Of a stretch of 44,502 nt of DNA, positions 16,177 to 24,199 are shown in pieces. Under the pieces are notes generated by a model, which searched no databases, was not told the DNA's origin, and saw nothing but the letters and a program-made list of their open reading frames with translations. Where the stretch lies: the NCBI GenBank assembly GCA_026984455.1, contig JALSSC010000055.1, positions 1-44,502 of the forward strand, read 5' to 3'. Source of the stretch: Chromatiaceae bacterium. GTDB taxonomy: Bacteria; Pseudomonadota; Gammaproteobacteria; Chromatiales; Chromatiaceae. The translations under genes were made by a program, and so were the position numbers. Each line of letters opens with the position of its first letter. Within the stretch, counting starts at the first letter, position 1.

Positions 16177-16857
16177 TCAGCGCGCGATCATCAAGCGCAG
16201 CCGGTCCCCCACCTTCTCCGCGTAATCCGCGATATCCCCGATCCACTGGAATATCTGATACCAAAACATCACCGAGACCGGCTTCATGCGGTCTTCGTTG
16301 GCGAACAACTGACGCGCCAGGTTCATGCCCAGGCGGTCGGTCTCGTCCTCGATCTGGTTTAGGGCATTGGCCATCTCCTCCACCCTCGATGCCTCGCGCC
16401 CGCGGAAGCCCGTCTCCAGCAATTCGTCCAGTTCGTCCACGATGCCGCCGGCCTGGCGGGCGGTCTCCACGCAGCGGGCGACGAACTCGCGCAGCGGCTC
16501 GGCCATGTCCGCCTCCACCTCCATGCGCCGCTCCAGCAACAGGCCGGCAATGTCCTGGGCGGTGTCTGCCATGGAATCCTGCATCTCCAGCAGTTCGAGG
16601 AGATCGCGCCGGTCCACGGCCATGAACAGCCCCCGTGGCAGGTGCACGCGCAGTTGGTTCTCCAGGTCGTCGGCGGTCTGTTCCTTGGCGAAGATCGCCT
16701 CCTTGGCCTGGGTCAGCGCTGCCTCGTCCCCGGCGATCAGGGCATCGAACAGCCTGGGGACCTCGGAGACGCAGTCCAGCACCAGGTGCATGTGTTGTTG
16801 GACCGGCTTGAAGGGGGAATGCCCGAATAGCGCGGCTATCGGGTTGGTGGTTTTCAT
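16177..16857 (-). CDS. DUF47/TIGR00153 PhoU-like phosphate transport accessory protein
   Basis: 226 residues, entirely helical and PhoU-like, of the TIGR00153/DUF47 group that is regularly found next to PiT transporters and is thought to regulate them. Typical features are the N-terminal NPIAALFGHSPFKPVQQHM and repeated acidic helices such as LPRGLFMAVDRRDLLELLEMQDSMADTAQDI and VEEMANALNQIEDETDRLG. These resemble the metal-binding E/D-xxx-D motifs of PhoU. GGAGGAG immediately upstream makes the ATG at 16857 certain. It is the first gene of the phosphate operon, and an array of 11-bp-spaced repeats overlaps its promoter. Confidence 0.92.
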   Translation of the reverse strand: MKTTNPIAALFGHSPFKPVQQHMHLVLDCVSEVPRLFDALIAGDEAALTQAKEAIFAKEQTADDLENQLRVHLPRGLFMAVDRRDLLELLEMQDSMADTAQDIAGLLLERRMEVEADMAEPLREFVARCVETARQAGGIVDELDELLETGFRGREASRVEEMANALNQIEDETDRLGMNLARQLFANEDRMKPVSVMFWYQIFQWIGDIADYAEKVGDRLRLMIAR

Positions 16858-16957
16858 TTATTTCTCCTCCGTTCGATCTTTGTGAGTGGAACAGGGGCCG
16901 CCGGACCGCACCTTCCATGGTTCGCCAAGTGGCCTGTGTGCGTATTGCCCGGTTCGT

Positions 16958-16999
16958 ATTATCTTCCGCTCTGTAACCTTATCGTAACGATTTCGTCAC
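16958..16999 (-). promoter_or_regulatory. Candidate Pho-box array and -10 of the phosphate operon
   Basis: Read on the minus strand, GTGACGA (16999-16993), GTTACGA (16988-16982) and GTTACAG (16977-16971) are three related 7-mers separated by 4 bp, an 11-bp period as in PhoB boxes. They are followed 7 bp later by GATAAT (16963-16958), a good -10 box. There is no good -35 hexamer, and the repeats occupy its place. The units match the degenerate TTACA-type half rather than the CTGTCAT consensus, and the spacing to -10 is about 3 bp short of the E. coli norm. PhoB binding is therefore likely but unproven. Confidence 0.5.
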
Positions 17000-17042
17000 T
17001 TTGCTTGATTGGGGTCACTAACCTGTCTCCTCTCCCCACGGA

Positions 17043-17071
17043 TTGACGGCCTGGCGGTTTCGGGTTAATCT
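17043..17071 (+). promoter_or_regulatory. Possible sigma70 promoter of yceD
   Basis: TTGACG (17043-17048) is a 5/6 match to -35, and TAATCT (17066-17071) after 17 bp is a weak -10 box. Transcription would start about 3-7 bp further, at or next to the yceD ATG at 17081, which also has no Shine-Dalgarno. If real, the message would be essentially leaderless. Confidence 0.35.
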
Positions 17072-17080
17072 CGCACGCTT

Positions 17081-17581
17081 ATGTCGGGTTCCACTGCTCC
17101 CCTTGATCCCTGGACTGCGGCCGCACATCGGCGGTGTTTGGAAGGATGCCTCGCGTTGGTGGAAATGCCTCGCCTGGCACCGCTGTTGGCCGGGGGAGGC
17201 GAAGTGGGGTACCGTCTGCTCTTTACCATGGAGGGGCGGGCGCCGGTCGTTCATCTGGCGCTGGCCACGACCCTCCGGCTCAGGTGTCAGCGGTGTCTGG
17301 AGCCCTTCGGGTGGCCAGTGGACACCGATGTCCGCTTGAAATGGGTGGGTGGCCCGCTGGAGGCGGAGCGCCTGGATCCCGGGTTCGAGCCCCTGTTGTT
17401 GCCAGAGGGAGGGCTGGTGAATCCACGGGATCTGATCGAAGACGAATTGTTGTTGGCGGTGCCGCAGGTGCCCAGACATCCGTTCGGGACCTGTCGCGCG
17501 GACTGGGCTTCGTCCCTGGAGGACGACGCTCCGCGGCCACAAGAAAACCCCTTTGCGGTGCTCGCACGTTGTAAGAGGTGA
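17081..17581 (+). CDS. yceD: YceD/DUF177 family protein
   Basis: 166 residues, close to the usual length. The CxxC pair in [10 protein letters not shown] (about 67-76) and the region [20 protein letters not shown] (112-131) are the family hallmarks. The C-terminus [12 protein letters not shown] is also conserved. DUF177 proteins are regularly encoded directly before rpmF and are linked to 23S rRNA or large-subunit processing in several organisms. The gene opens the lipid operon. There is no ribosome binding site before the ATG, so either the transcript is leaderless or a poorly recognised start is used. An 83-bp gap with a short direct repeat separates it from rpmF. Confidence 0.88.
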   Translation: MSGSTAPLDPWTAAAHRRCLEGCLALVEMPRLAPLLAGGGEVGYRLLFTMEGRAPVVHLALATTLRLRCQRCLEPFGWPVDTDVRLKWVGGPLEAERLDPGFEPLLLPEGGLVNPRDLIEDELLLAVPQVPRHPFGTCRADWASSLEDDAPRPQENPFAVLARCKR

Positions 17582-17613
17582 CGTCGGTTTCTGTTGGAGG
17601 CCGCCGCACCGAA

Positions 17614-17655
17614 CCGTTTTATTGCCGGCGAGATGCCGAGCCGGTTTATTGCTGG
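17614..17655 (+). repeat. Short direct repeat between yceD and rpmF
   Basis: CCGTTTTATTGCCGG (17614-17628) and CCGGTTTATTGCTGG (17641-17655) agree at 13 of 15 positions with a 27-bp period. The second copy ends in the rpmF ribosome binding region (TGGAG). It could be an autoregulatory RNA site for L32 or chance. Confidence 0.4.
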
Positions 17656-17664
17656 AGATCTCTA

Positions 17665-17844
17665 ATGGCCGTTCAACAGAACCGCAAGACCCCTTCCCGG
17701 CGTGGTATGCGCCGTTCCCACGACGCCCTGAAGCGCCCCGCCCTGTCCATCGATCCCACTTCGGGTGAGACCCATCGCCGGCATCACATCACCGCCGATG
17801 GGTTCTACAAGGGACGCAAGGTCCTCGATCTGGGCGAAGGCTGA
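17665..17844 (+). CDS. rpmF: 50S ribosomal protein L32
   Basis: 59 residues beginning [22 protein letters not shown], a near-invariant L32 start; the rest, [10 protein letters not shown], is also standard. L32 is a small basic protein near the peptidyl-transferase exit region of the large subunit. No zinc cysteines are present, which is normal for the gammaproteobacterial form. GGAG at 17654-17657 supports the ATG at 17665; an in-frame upstream extension is not conserved. Its position before plsX is the conserved rpmF-plsX-fab arrangement that ties lipid synthesis to ribosome production. Confidence 0.97.
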   Translation: MAVQQNRKTPSRRGMRRSHDALKRPALSIDPTSGETHRRHHITADGFYKGRKVLDLGEG

Positions 17845-17877
17845 CCGCGGCGCACATCTCCAGGATCTGAGTTTCCC

Positions 17878-18915
17878 ATGTCCGCTTCGTCGCGCCGTCC
17901 GGTCCGCATCGCCCTGGATGCCATGGGCGGCGATCACGGACTCGATGTGGTGGTTCCGGCCGCGCTCGATTACCTTGCCCGGAATGGCGGGACGGAACTC
18001 ATTCTGGTGGGGCGCGCGGAGGCCATCGAGGCCCACCTGCCCGAATCCATTCCCGAGCGTCTGCGCGTCCAGCCTGCGAGCCAGGCCGTGGCGATGGACG
18101 AATCGCCGTCCAAGGCCTTACGTGGCAAGAAGGATTCCTCCATGCGCGTGGCCATCGATCTGGTCAAACGCGGTGAGGCGGACGCCTGTGTCAGTGCCGG
18201 TAATACCGGGGCACTCATGGCGACCGCGCGCTTCGTGCTCAAGACCCTGCCCAAGGTGGATCGTCCAGCGATTACCACGGCCCTGCCGTCGGTGAGGGGG
18301 CGGACCTATGTCCTCGACCTCGGGGCCAACGTGGATTGCAGCGCCCATCATCTGCTCCAGTTCGCCGTCATGGGCAGCGAGCTGGTCTCCGCCGTGGACG
18401 GGCTGGCGCGGCCCAGGGTCGGCCTGCTCAATATCGGCCAGGAGGAGATCAAGGGCAACGAACAGGTGAAGGAGGCGCACGAATTGCTACGGGCATCGAA
18501 TCTCAACTATGTGGGCTATGTGGAAGGGGACGATGTCTATCTGGGTGATCTCGATGTGGTGGTGACCGATGGCTTCGTGGGCAACGTGGCCCTCAAGACC
18601 GCCGAAGGGGTGGCCAAGATGGTCACCCATCACCTCAAGCAGGGGTTCAGGAGCGGCCTGTGGGCACGGCTGGCGGCGGTCATGGCCCTGCCGGTGCTGC
18701 GCGCCTTCCGCGAGACCCTCGATCCGCGTCGCTACAACGGCGCCAGCCTGTTGGGTCTGCGCGGGATCGTCGTCAAGAGCCATGGCGGGGCCGATGCCCT
18801 GGCCTTTGCCAATGCCATCGGAATTGCCCGCAACGAGGTCGAGGCGCGGGTGCCCGAACGTATCGCCGGGCAGGTGGGCGCACACCTGGCCCAACCCGGG
18901 CCCTCCGGCTGCTGA
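17878..18915 (+). CDS. plsX: Phosphate acyltransferase PlsX
   Basis: 345 residues, standard for PlsX. It converts acyl-ACP and phosphate to acyl phosphate, the acyl donor for PlsY in phosphatidic acid synthesis; it is a peripheral membrane protein. Hallmarks: [20 protein letters not shown] (11-30), DEPSxA-like [77 protein letters not shown] and [19 protein letters not shown]. The ATG at 17878 gives the conserved N-terminus. It lies 33 bp after rpmF, and the following fabH begins within 60 bp of its stop. Confidence 0.96.
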   Translation: MSASSRRPVRIALDAMGGDHGLDVVVPAALDYLARNGGTELILVGRAEAIEAHLPESIPERLRVQPASQAVAMDESPSKALRGKKDSSMRVAIDLVKRGEADACVSAGNTGALMATARFVLKTLPKVDRPAITTALPSVRGRTYVLDLGANVDCSAHHLLQFAVMGSELVSAVDGLARPRVGLLNIGQEEIKGNEQVKEAHELLRASNLNYVGYVEGDDVYLGDLDVVVTDGFVGNVALKTAEGVAKMVTHHLKQGFRSGLWARLAAVMALPVLRAFRETLDPRRYNGASLLGLRGIVVKSHGGADALAFANAIGIARNEVEARVPERIAGQVGAHLAQPGPSGC

Positions 18916-18971
18916 TGCCGGTGTAACGAGTATCTTCCATGTCCAATCCACTGGGCCACGAGGGGGCCGCG

Positions 18972-19928
18972 TTGAACTATTCCCGTATCGCCGGAACCGG
19001 TGCCCATCTGCCCCCCAAGATCCTCACCAATCTGGACCTGGAAGAGATGGTGGACACCTCGGACGAATGGATCCGGGAACGGACCGGGATCGCGGAGCGA
19101 CACATCGTCGGGGGAGAGACGACCTGTGACCTCGCCGAGGTGGCGGCGCGCCGGGCACTGGACGCGGCGGGCATTCGCCCGGAGGAGCTGGATCTGATCG
19201 TCGTGGGCACCACTACCCCGGACCAGGTCTTTCCCAGTACGGCCTGCCTGTTGCAGGCGCGCCTCGGCGCCGGGGACTGTCCGGCCTTCGATATCCAGGC
19301 GGTCTGTGCCGGTTTCATCTATGCCCTGGGGGTGGCGGACCGTTTCATCCGCTGCGGCGCCGCGCGCAAGGCCCTGGTGGTGGGGGCCGAGACCCTGTCG
19401 CGGATCACCGATTGGACCGACCGTAACACCTGTGTCCTGTTCGGCGATGGCGCGGGCGCGGTCGTCCTTGAGTCCGCAGACGCGCCCGGGGTCTTCTCCA
19501 CCCATATGCACTCGGACGGCAATTACAAGTCCCTGCTGGAGGTCCCCACCGGGATCGGCTCCGGCTTCGATGCCGGGCGCGCCTTCATGACCATGCGCGG
19601 CAACGAGGTGTTCAAGTTCGCGGTCACCACTCTGGGGCGGATCGTGGACGAGACCCTGGCGGCCAATGGCATGGAGAAATCCGATGTGGACTGGCTGATT
19701 CCCCATCAGGCCAATATCCGCATCATCCTGGCGACGGCCCGCAAGCTGGGTCTGCCCATGGAGCGGGTGGTGGTGACCGTGGACCGTCATGGCAACACCT
19801 CGGCCGCCTCCATCCCCCTGGCCCTGGACGCGGCCATCCGGGACGGCCGTATCCGCCGTGGGGAGACCCTGTTGATGGAGGCCTTCGGCGGCGGTTTCAC
19901 CTGGGGCTCGGTGTTGGTGAAATACTGA
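18972..19928 (+). CDS. fabH: Beta-ketoacyl-ACP synthase III
   Basis: Initiates fatty acid synthesis by condensing acetyl-CoA with malonyl-ACP. From the TTG at 18972 the protein has 318 residues, begins [15 protein letters not shown] and puts the active-site Cys at 112 ([13 protein letters not shown]), exactly the E. coli number. GAGGGGG at 18960-18966 is a well-spaced ribosome site for it. An ATG at 18939 would add 11 residues but has no ribosome site. The other catalytic residues are present: His in [11 protein letters not shown] and Asn in [10 protein letters not shown]. The closing [13 protein letters not shown] is also typical. Its stop overlaps the fabD start (TGATG). Confidence 0.95.
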   Translation: MNYSRIAGTGAHLPPKILTNLDLEEMVDTSDEWIRERTGIAERHIVGGETTCDLAEVAARRALDAAGIRPEELDLIVVGTTTPDQVFPSTACLLQARLGAGDCPAFDIQAVCAGFIYALGVADRFIRCGAARKALVVGAETLSRITDWTDRNTCVLFGDGAGAVVLESADAPGVFSTHMHSDGNYKSLLEVPTGIGSGFDAGRAFMTMRGNEVFKFAVTTLGRIVDETLAANGMEKSDVDWLIPHQANIRIILATARKLGLPMERVVVTVDRHGNTSAASIPLALDAAIRDGRIRRGETLLMEAFGGGFTWGSVLVKY

Positions 19929-20872
19929 TGGCATCCTGGAGCATGGTGTTTCCGGGGCAGGGGTCGCAATCCGTGGGGATGCTCGCGGACCTGGCGGCGG
20001 CCTACCCCGGGGTGCGCGAGACCTTCGACGAGGCCTCCGAGGTCCTGGGCCTGGATCTGTGGCGCCTGGTCCGGGAAGGCCCCAAGGAGGACCTCGACCG
20101 GACCTGGAACACCCAGCCGGCGATGCTCGCCGCGGGCGTGGCGGTGTGGCGTCTGTGGCAGGCTCAGGGCGGACCGACGCCCAAGGTCATGGCCGGACAC
20201 AGCCTTGGGGAATACAGCGCCCTGGTGGCCGCGGGCGCCCTGGCCTTCAGCGATGCCCTGTCCCTGGTGGCCGCACGGGGGCGTTTCATGCAGGAGGCGG
20301 TTCCCGAGGGCCAGGGGGCGATGGCGGCGGTCCTGGGGCTGGAGGATGCCCGGGTCGAGGCCCTCTGTGCCGAGGCGGCCGGGGACGAGGTCTTGGCGGC
20401 GGCCAACTACAACGCCCCGGGGCAAGTGGTGGTGGCCGGGGCCCGGACCGCGGTGGAACGTCTGCTTCCCCGGGCGCGCGCGGCCGGTGCCCGGCGGGTG
20501 TTGCCCCTAGCGGTGAGCGTGCCCTCCCACTGTGCCCTGATGCGGCCGGCCGCCGAGCGTCTGCGCGGGCGCCTGGGCGAGGTGGCCATCCATTCACCAC
20601 GGGTACCGGTGCTGCACAATGCCTCGGTGGATACCGCCGACGGCCCGGAGGCCGTCCGGGAACTCCTGGTGCGCCAGTTGTATCGTCCGGTGCGCTGGGT
20701 GGAGACCATCCGGCGGATGGCGGACGAGGGCGTGGCCTCGGTGGTGGAGGCCGGTCCGGGCAAGGTCCTGGCGGGGCTCAACAAGCGGATCGACAAGGGG
20801 ATGCAGGCCCTGCCCCTGTTCGATCCCGCGACCCTGGAACGAGCGATGGAGGCGATCCATGAATCTGAATGA
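19928..20872 (+). CDS. fabD: Malonyl-CoA:ACP transacylase
   Basis: 314 residues. It moves malonyl groups from CoA to ACP. The active-site serine lies in AGHSLGEYSAL (about 88-98) and the substrate-binding region in the N-terminal FPGQGSQSVGM (9-19). The catalytic histidine is in SVPSHCALMRPA (about 197-208) and the Gln/Asn set is in NYNAPGQVVVAG. The start ATG overlaps the fabH stop, and the gene overlaps fabG by 14 bp, so translation is coupled across the three genes. Confidence 0.96.
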   Translation: MASWSMVFPGQGSQSVGMLADLAAAYPGVRETFDEASEVLGLDLWRLVREGPKEDLDRTWNTQPAMLAAGVAVWRLWQAQGGPTPKVMAGHSLGEYSALVAAGALAFSDALSLVAARGRFMQEAVPEGQGAMAAVLGLEDARVEALCAEAAGDEVLAAANYNAPGQVVVAGARTAVERLLPRARAAGARRVLPLAVSVPSHCALMRPAAERLRGRLGEVAIHSPRVPVLHNASVDTADGPEAVRELLVRQLYRPVRWVETIRRMADEGVASVVEAGPGKVLAGLNKRIDKGMQALPLFDPATLERAMEAIHESE

Positions 20873-21602
20873 TCGAGTGGCCCTGGTGACCGGGGCCAGC
20901 CGGGGGATCGGCAAGGCCATCGCCGACGCCCTGGGGGCCGCCGGGGCCACGGTGGTGGGTACCGCCACCACGGAACAGGGCGCCGAGGCCATCGGCGCCC
21001 GCTTCTCCGCGGCGGGCATCGAGGGCGCAGGCATGGTCCTGGACGTGACCCGCAGCGAATCGGTGGGGGCCGTGGTGAAGGCCGTGGGCGAGGGCTTCGG
21101 CGTGCCCACGATCCTGGTGAACAATGCCGGGATCACCCGTGACAATCTGCTCATGCGCATGAAGGACGCGGACTGGGAGGCGGTGCTCGACACCGATCTG
21201 AGTTCCGTCTACCGCCTGTGCAAGGCCTGTCTGCGCGGGATGATGAAGGCCCGCCATGGGCGCATCCTGAACATCGCCTCGGTGGTGGGGGCGACCGGTA
21301 ATGCCGGGCAGACCAACTATGCCGCCGCCAAGGCGGGGATGATGGGATTCACGCGCTCCCTGGCACGCGAGGTGGGCTCCCGGGGGATCACGGTCAACTG
21401 CGTGGCGCCCGGATTCATCGACACCGACATGACCCAGGCCCTGGCCGGAGAGCAGCGCCAAGCCCTCCTCGACGGGATCCCCCTGGGGCGTCTCGGCCAG
21501 CCCGAGGAGGTCGCCCGGGCGGTGGTCTTTCTCGCCTCGGATGGCGCGGCATACATCACGGGTGAGACCCTGCACGTCAACGGTGGGATGTATATGGCCT
21601 GA
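20859..21602 (+). CDS. fabG: 3-oxoacyl-ACP reductase FabG
   Basis: 247 residues, a classical short-chain dehydrogenase/reductase using NADPH. The cofactor motif is TGASRGIG (10-17), NNAG lies at about 87-90, and the catalytic Ser-Tyr-Lys set is in IASVVGATGNAGQTNYAAAKAG. The closing HVNGGMYM is diagnostic for FabG. GGAGG at 20848-20852 fixes the ATG at 20859, inside the end of fabD. It reduces 3-ketoacyl-ACP in each elongation round. About 95 bp separate it from acpP, with a separate promoter candidate in the gap. Confidence 0.96.
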   Translation: MNLNDRVALVTGASRGIGKAIADALGAAGATVVGTATTEQGAEAIGARFSAAGIEGAGMVLDVTRSESVGAVVKAVGEGFGVPTILVNNAGITRDNLLMRMKDADWEAVLDTDLSSVYRLCKACLRGMMKARHGRILNIASVVGATGNAGQTNYAAAKAGMMGFTRSLAREVGSRGITVNCVAPGFIDTDMTQALAGEQRQALLDGIPLGRLGQPEEVARAVVFLASDGAAYITGETLHVNGGMYMA

Positions 21603-21615
21603 GTCCCGGGGCGTC

Positions 21616-21644
21616 TTTCCTCGCTCCGCGAGACTGATTAGAAT
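21616..21644 (+). promoter_or_regulatory. Candidate acpP promoter
   Basis: TTTCCT (21616-21621), 17 bp and TAGAAT (21639-21644) form a plausible sigma70 promoter with a strong -10 and a weak -35. It would give a leader of about 45 nt before acpP. A small stem, CTCGC/GCGAG, lies in the spacer. An extra promoter for the very abundant acyl carrier protein is a known arrangement in other bacteria. Confidence 0.45.
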
Positions 21645-21697
21645 ACCCGACCGGCCTTGTACGGTCGCCTTTCCCTTCCTGGAGGACACGAAGAACC

Positions 21698-21934
21698 ATG
21701 AGCAGCATCGAAGAACGGGTCAAGAAGATCGTCGTGGAGCAATTGGGCGTCAAAGAGGACGAGGTCACCCCCGAGGCCTCCTTCGTCGACGATCTGGGTG
21801 CCGATTCGCTGGATACGGTGGAGTTGGTGATGGCCCTGGAGGAGGAGTTCGAGACCGAGATCCCGGACGAGGATGCGGAAAAGATCACCACCGTGAAGCA
21901 GGCCGTGGACTACGTCAAGGAACATATGGACTGA
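21698..21934 (+). CDS. acpP: Acyl carrier protein
   Basis: 78 residues, acidic, four-helix ACP. The phosphopantetheine attachment serine is in [19 protein letters not shown] (DSL at about 36-38). The N-terminus [18 protein letters not shown] is standard. It carries growing acyl chains for the fab enzymes. GGAGG at 21679-21683 is the ribosome site. A 190-bp gap with a stable hairpin separates it from fabF, longer than elsewhere in the operon. Confidence 0.98.
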   Translation: MSSIEERVKKIVVEQLGVKEDEVTPEASFVDDLGADSLDTVELVMALEEEFETEIPDEDAEKITTVKQAVDYVKEHMD

Positions 21935-22063
21935 TCACCCGGACGGATTCCATCGAAGGGGAGGCGACCTGTCCGTACCGGGTGACGGGCGCGGGACCGT
22001 GTTCTGTGCCCAGGCGCGGATTCCATACCCGTCTTCGATGCTTCATCCATCCATTCGGTGGCG

Positions 22064-22088
22064 GATCCCGCGGCTCTCCCGTGGGATC
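22064..22088 (+). other. Stable hairpin between acpP and fabF
   Basis: GATCCCGCGG (22064-22073) pairs with CCGTGGGATC (22079-22088) with a single G-U pair and a 5-nt loop. No T-tract follows, so it is not a typical intrinsic terminator; it may protect the acpP message end or attenuate read-through into fabF. A weaker long-range pair, CACCCGG (21936-21942) with CCGGGTG (21978-21984), lies just after the acpP stop. Confidence 0.5.
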
Positions 22089-22124
22089 GCCCCTAGGCCG
22101 ACAGCGTGCCGCGAGGAGTAGACT

Positions 22125-23366
22125 ATGGCCGGCAGAAGGGTCGTGATAACTGGGTTGGGGCTGGTGTCGCCCGTGGGGCTGGACGTGAAGTCGGGTTGGG
22201 CGAGCATTCTCGCGGGCAAGAGCGGGATCAAGCCCATCACCCATTTCGACTGCTCCGATTTCACCACCCGTTTCGGTGGTCCCATATACGGCTTCGATCC
22301 CACCGAGTACATCCCCAAGAAGGATGTGCGCAAGATGGACGGGTTCATCCACTATGGCCTGGCGGCGGGGATCCAGGCCTTCGAGGACAGCGGCATAGAG
22401 ATCACGGAGGAGAATTGCGGGCGCATCGGGGTCGCCATCGGCGCCGGGATCGGCGGGATCGGCGGGATCGAGCAGGCCTACGACACCTATATGAAGCGAG
22501 GCCCGCGCAAGATCACACCCTTCTTCGTCCCGGCAAACATCATCAACATGGTCGCCGGGGACCTGTCCATAAAATACGGCATCAAGGGTCCCAATTACTC
22601 GATCGTATCGGCCTGTAGCACGGGCAGCCACAATATCGGCGAGGCGGCCTGGATGATCCGTACCGGCCGCGTGGACGCCATGATCGCGGGCGGCTCGGAG
22701 ATGGCCACCACCCCGGTGGGGCTCGGGGGCTTCGCCGCCGCACGCGCCCTGTCCACGCGTAACGACGATCCCGAGGGTGCCAGCCGTCCCTGGGACCGGG
22801 ACCGCGACGGTTTCGTGCTCAGCGACGGCGCCGGGGTGGTGGTGCTCGAGGAATATGAGGCCGCCAAGGCCCGTGACGCCCACATCTATGCAGAGTTGGT
22901 GGGTATCGGTATGAACTCCGATGCCTATCACATGACGGCCCCCCTGGAGGACGGTTCGGGTGCCGCGGAGTGCATGCGTCTGGCCCTGGCAGATGCCGGG
23001 ATCGACAAGAGCGAGGTGGACTACGTCAACGCCCACGGCACCTCCACTCCGGCCGGGGACGTGGCCGAGACCCGGGCCATCAAGGCCTTGTTCGGCGATG
23101 ACGCCTACCGTCTCGCGGTGAGTTCCACCAAGTCCATGACCGGCCACATGCTCGGTGCGGCCGGCGGGGCCGAAGCGGTATTCACCATCCTGGCCCTCCA
23201 TGACCAGGTGGCCCCGCCCACCATCAACTATGAGACCCCGGATCCCGAATGCGATCTGGACTATGTCCCCAACAACGCGCGGGAGATGCGCATGGAGGTG
23301 GCCCTGTCCAATTCCTTCGGCTTCGGCGGCACCAACGGCACCCTGGTCTTCAAGCGCCCTGGTTGA
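22125..23366 (+). CDS. fabF: Beta-ketoacyl-ACP synthase II
   Basis: 413 residues. It elongates acyl chains and is the main condensing enzyme for 16:1 to 18:1 conversion. The active-site Cys164 is in [10 protein letters not shown] (E. coli Cys163), and the two catalytic histidines lie in [12 protein letters not shown] and [13 protein letters not shown]. The C-terminal [16 protein letters not shown] is typical. GAGGAG at about 22111 supports the ATG at 22125. Its TGA overlaps a TTG that I take as the pabC start. Confidence 0.97.
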   Translation: MAGRRVVITGLGLVSPVGLDVKSGWASILAGKSGIKPITHFDCSDFTTRFGGPIYGFDPTEYIPKKDVRKMDGFIHYGLAAGIQAFEDSGIEITEENCGRIGVAIGAGIGGIGGIEQAYDTYMKRGPRKITPFFVPANIINMVAGDLSIKYGIKGPNYSIVSACSTGSHNIGEAAWMIRTGRVDAMIAGGSEMATTPVGLGGFAAARALSTRNDDPEGASRPWDRDRDGFVLSDGAGVVVLEEYEAAKARDAHIYAELVGIGMNSDAYHMTAPLEDGSGAAECMRLALADAGIDKSEVDYVNAHGTSTPAGDVAETRAIKALFGDDAYRLAVSSTKSMTGHMLGAAGGAEAVFTILALHDQVAPPTINYETPDPECDLDYVPNNAREMRMEVALSNSFGFGGTNGTLVFKRPG

Positions 23367-24199
23367 ACGCGCCGGACGCCATCCGGATTCTCGTCGATGG
23401 ACGGGCCACTGGCTGCGTCCCGGTCCTGGACCGGGGCCTCGCCTATGGCGATGGCCTGTTCGAGACCCTGGCGGTGACCGCGGGTGAAATCCGTTTGTGG
23501 GATGCGCATTGCGACCGTTTGGAACGGGGTTGCGCAGTCCTGGGACTGCCTGCGCCCGATCGGGCGCTGCTGCGGCATGAGGCGGAGTCTCTGCTCACCG
23601 ACAGCGATCCCTGGGTGCTCAGGATCACCCTGACCCGCGGAGTCGGTGGGCGGGGCTATGCCCCGCCGCTGGATCCGCGTCCCACCCGGATCCTTTCCCG
23701 TCACCCCTGGCCGGCGTCCCCGACGAGATCCGGGGTACGGGTGCGTCTGTGTCGTCACCGCCTCTCCACTCAGCCGTATCTGGCCGGACTCAAGCACCTC
23801 AACCGCCTGGACCAGGTCCTGGCCCGCGCCGAATGGGACGACCCCGGCATCGCCGAAGGCCTGATGCGGGATCAGGCAGGGCGGGTGGTCGAAGGGACGG
23901 CCGCCAATCTCTTCCTGGTCCGGGGCGGCGTCCTGGAGACCCCGCGACTGCACCGCTGCGGGGTGGCCGGGGTGGCGCGCGCCCTGACCCTGGAGATCGC
24001 CACCCGGCTCGGCATTCCCTGGCGGGAGAGGGACCTCCGGCCAGGGGATCTGTACCGGGCCGACGCCCTGTTCCTGACCAACAGCCTCCAGGGCCTGGTG
24101 CCCGTGGCCCGGCTTGCGGACCATGCCTATGATCCCGCGGCGATCCCCCCGGCCCTGCGCAGAGGGGTGCGGGCCGGCGCCCTGGGGGACGGGGCCTGA
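23363..24199 (+). CDS. pabC: Aminodeoxychorismate lyase
   Basis: 278 residues from a TTG start overlapping the fabF stop (TTGA). It is a PLP fold-type IV enzyme that converts 4-amino-4-deoxychorismate to p-aminobenzoate for folate. Family marks: [16 protein letters not shown] near the N-terminus, the PLP lysine in [25 protein letters not shown] and [16 protein letters not shown]. The pabC position between fabF and mltG is conserved in gammaproteobacteria. Longer in-frame starts lie inside fabF and encode unconserved text. A D-amino-acid transaminase is excluded by context rather than by motifs. Confidence 0.9.
   Translation: MNAPDAIRILVDGRATGCVPVLDRGLAYGDGLFETLAVTAGEIRLWDAHCDRLERGCAVLGLPAPDRALLRHEAESLLTDSDPWVLRITLTRGVGGRGYAPPLDPRPTRILSRHPWPASPTRSGVRVRLCRHRLSTQPYLAGLKHLNRLDQVLARAEWDDPGIAEGLMRDQAGRVVEGTAANLFLVRGGVLETPRLHRCGVAGVARALTLEIATRLGIPWRERDLRPGDLYRADALFLTNSLQGLVPVARLADHAYDPAAIPPALRRGVRAGALGDGA

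Noticed and set aside
16971-16999. Pho box oriented toward yceD on the plus strand
   Set aside because: The plus-strand units (CTGTAAC, TCGTAAC, TCGTCAC) are closer to CTGTCAT, but no suitable -10 box follows on that side, whereas GATAAT follows on the minus side before a phosphate operon.
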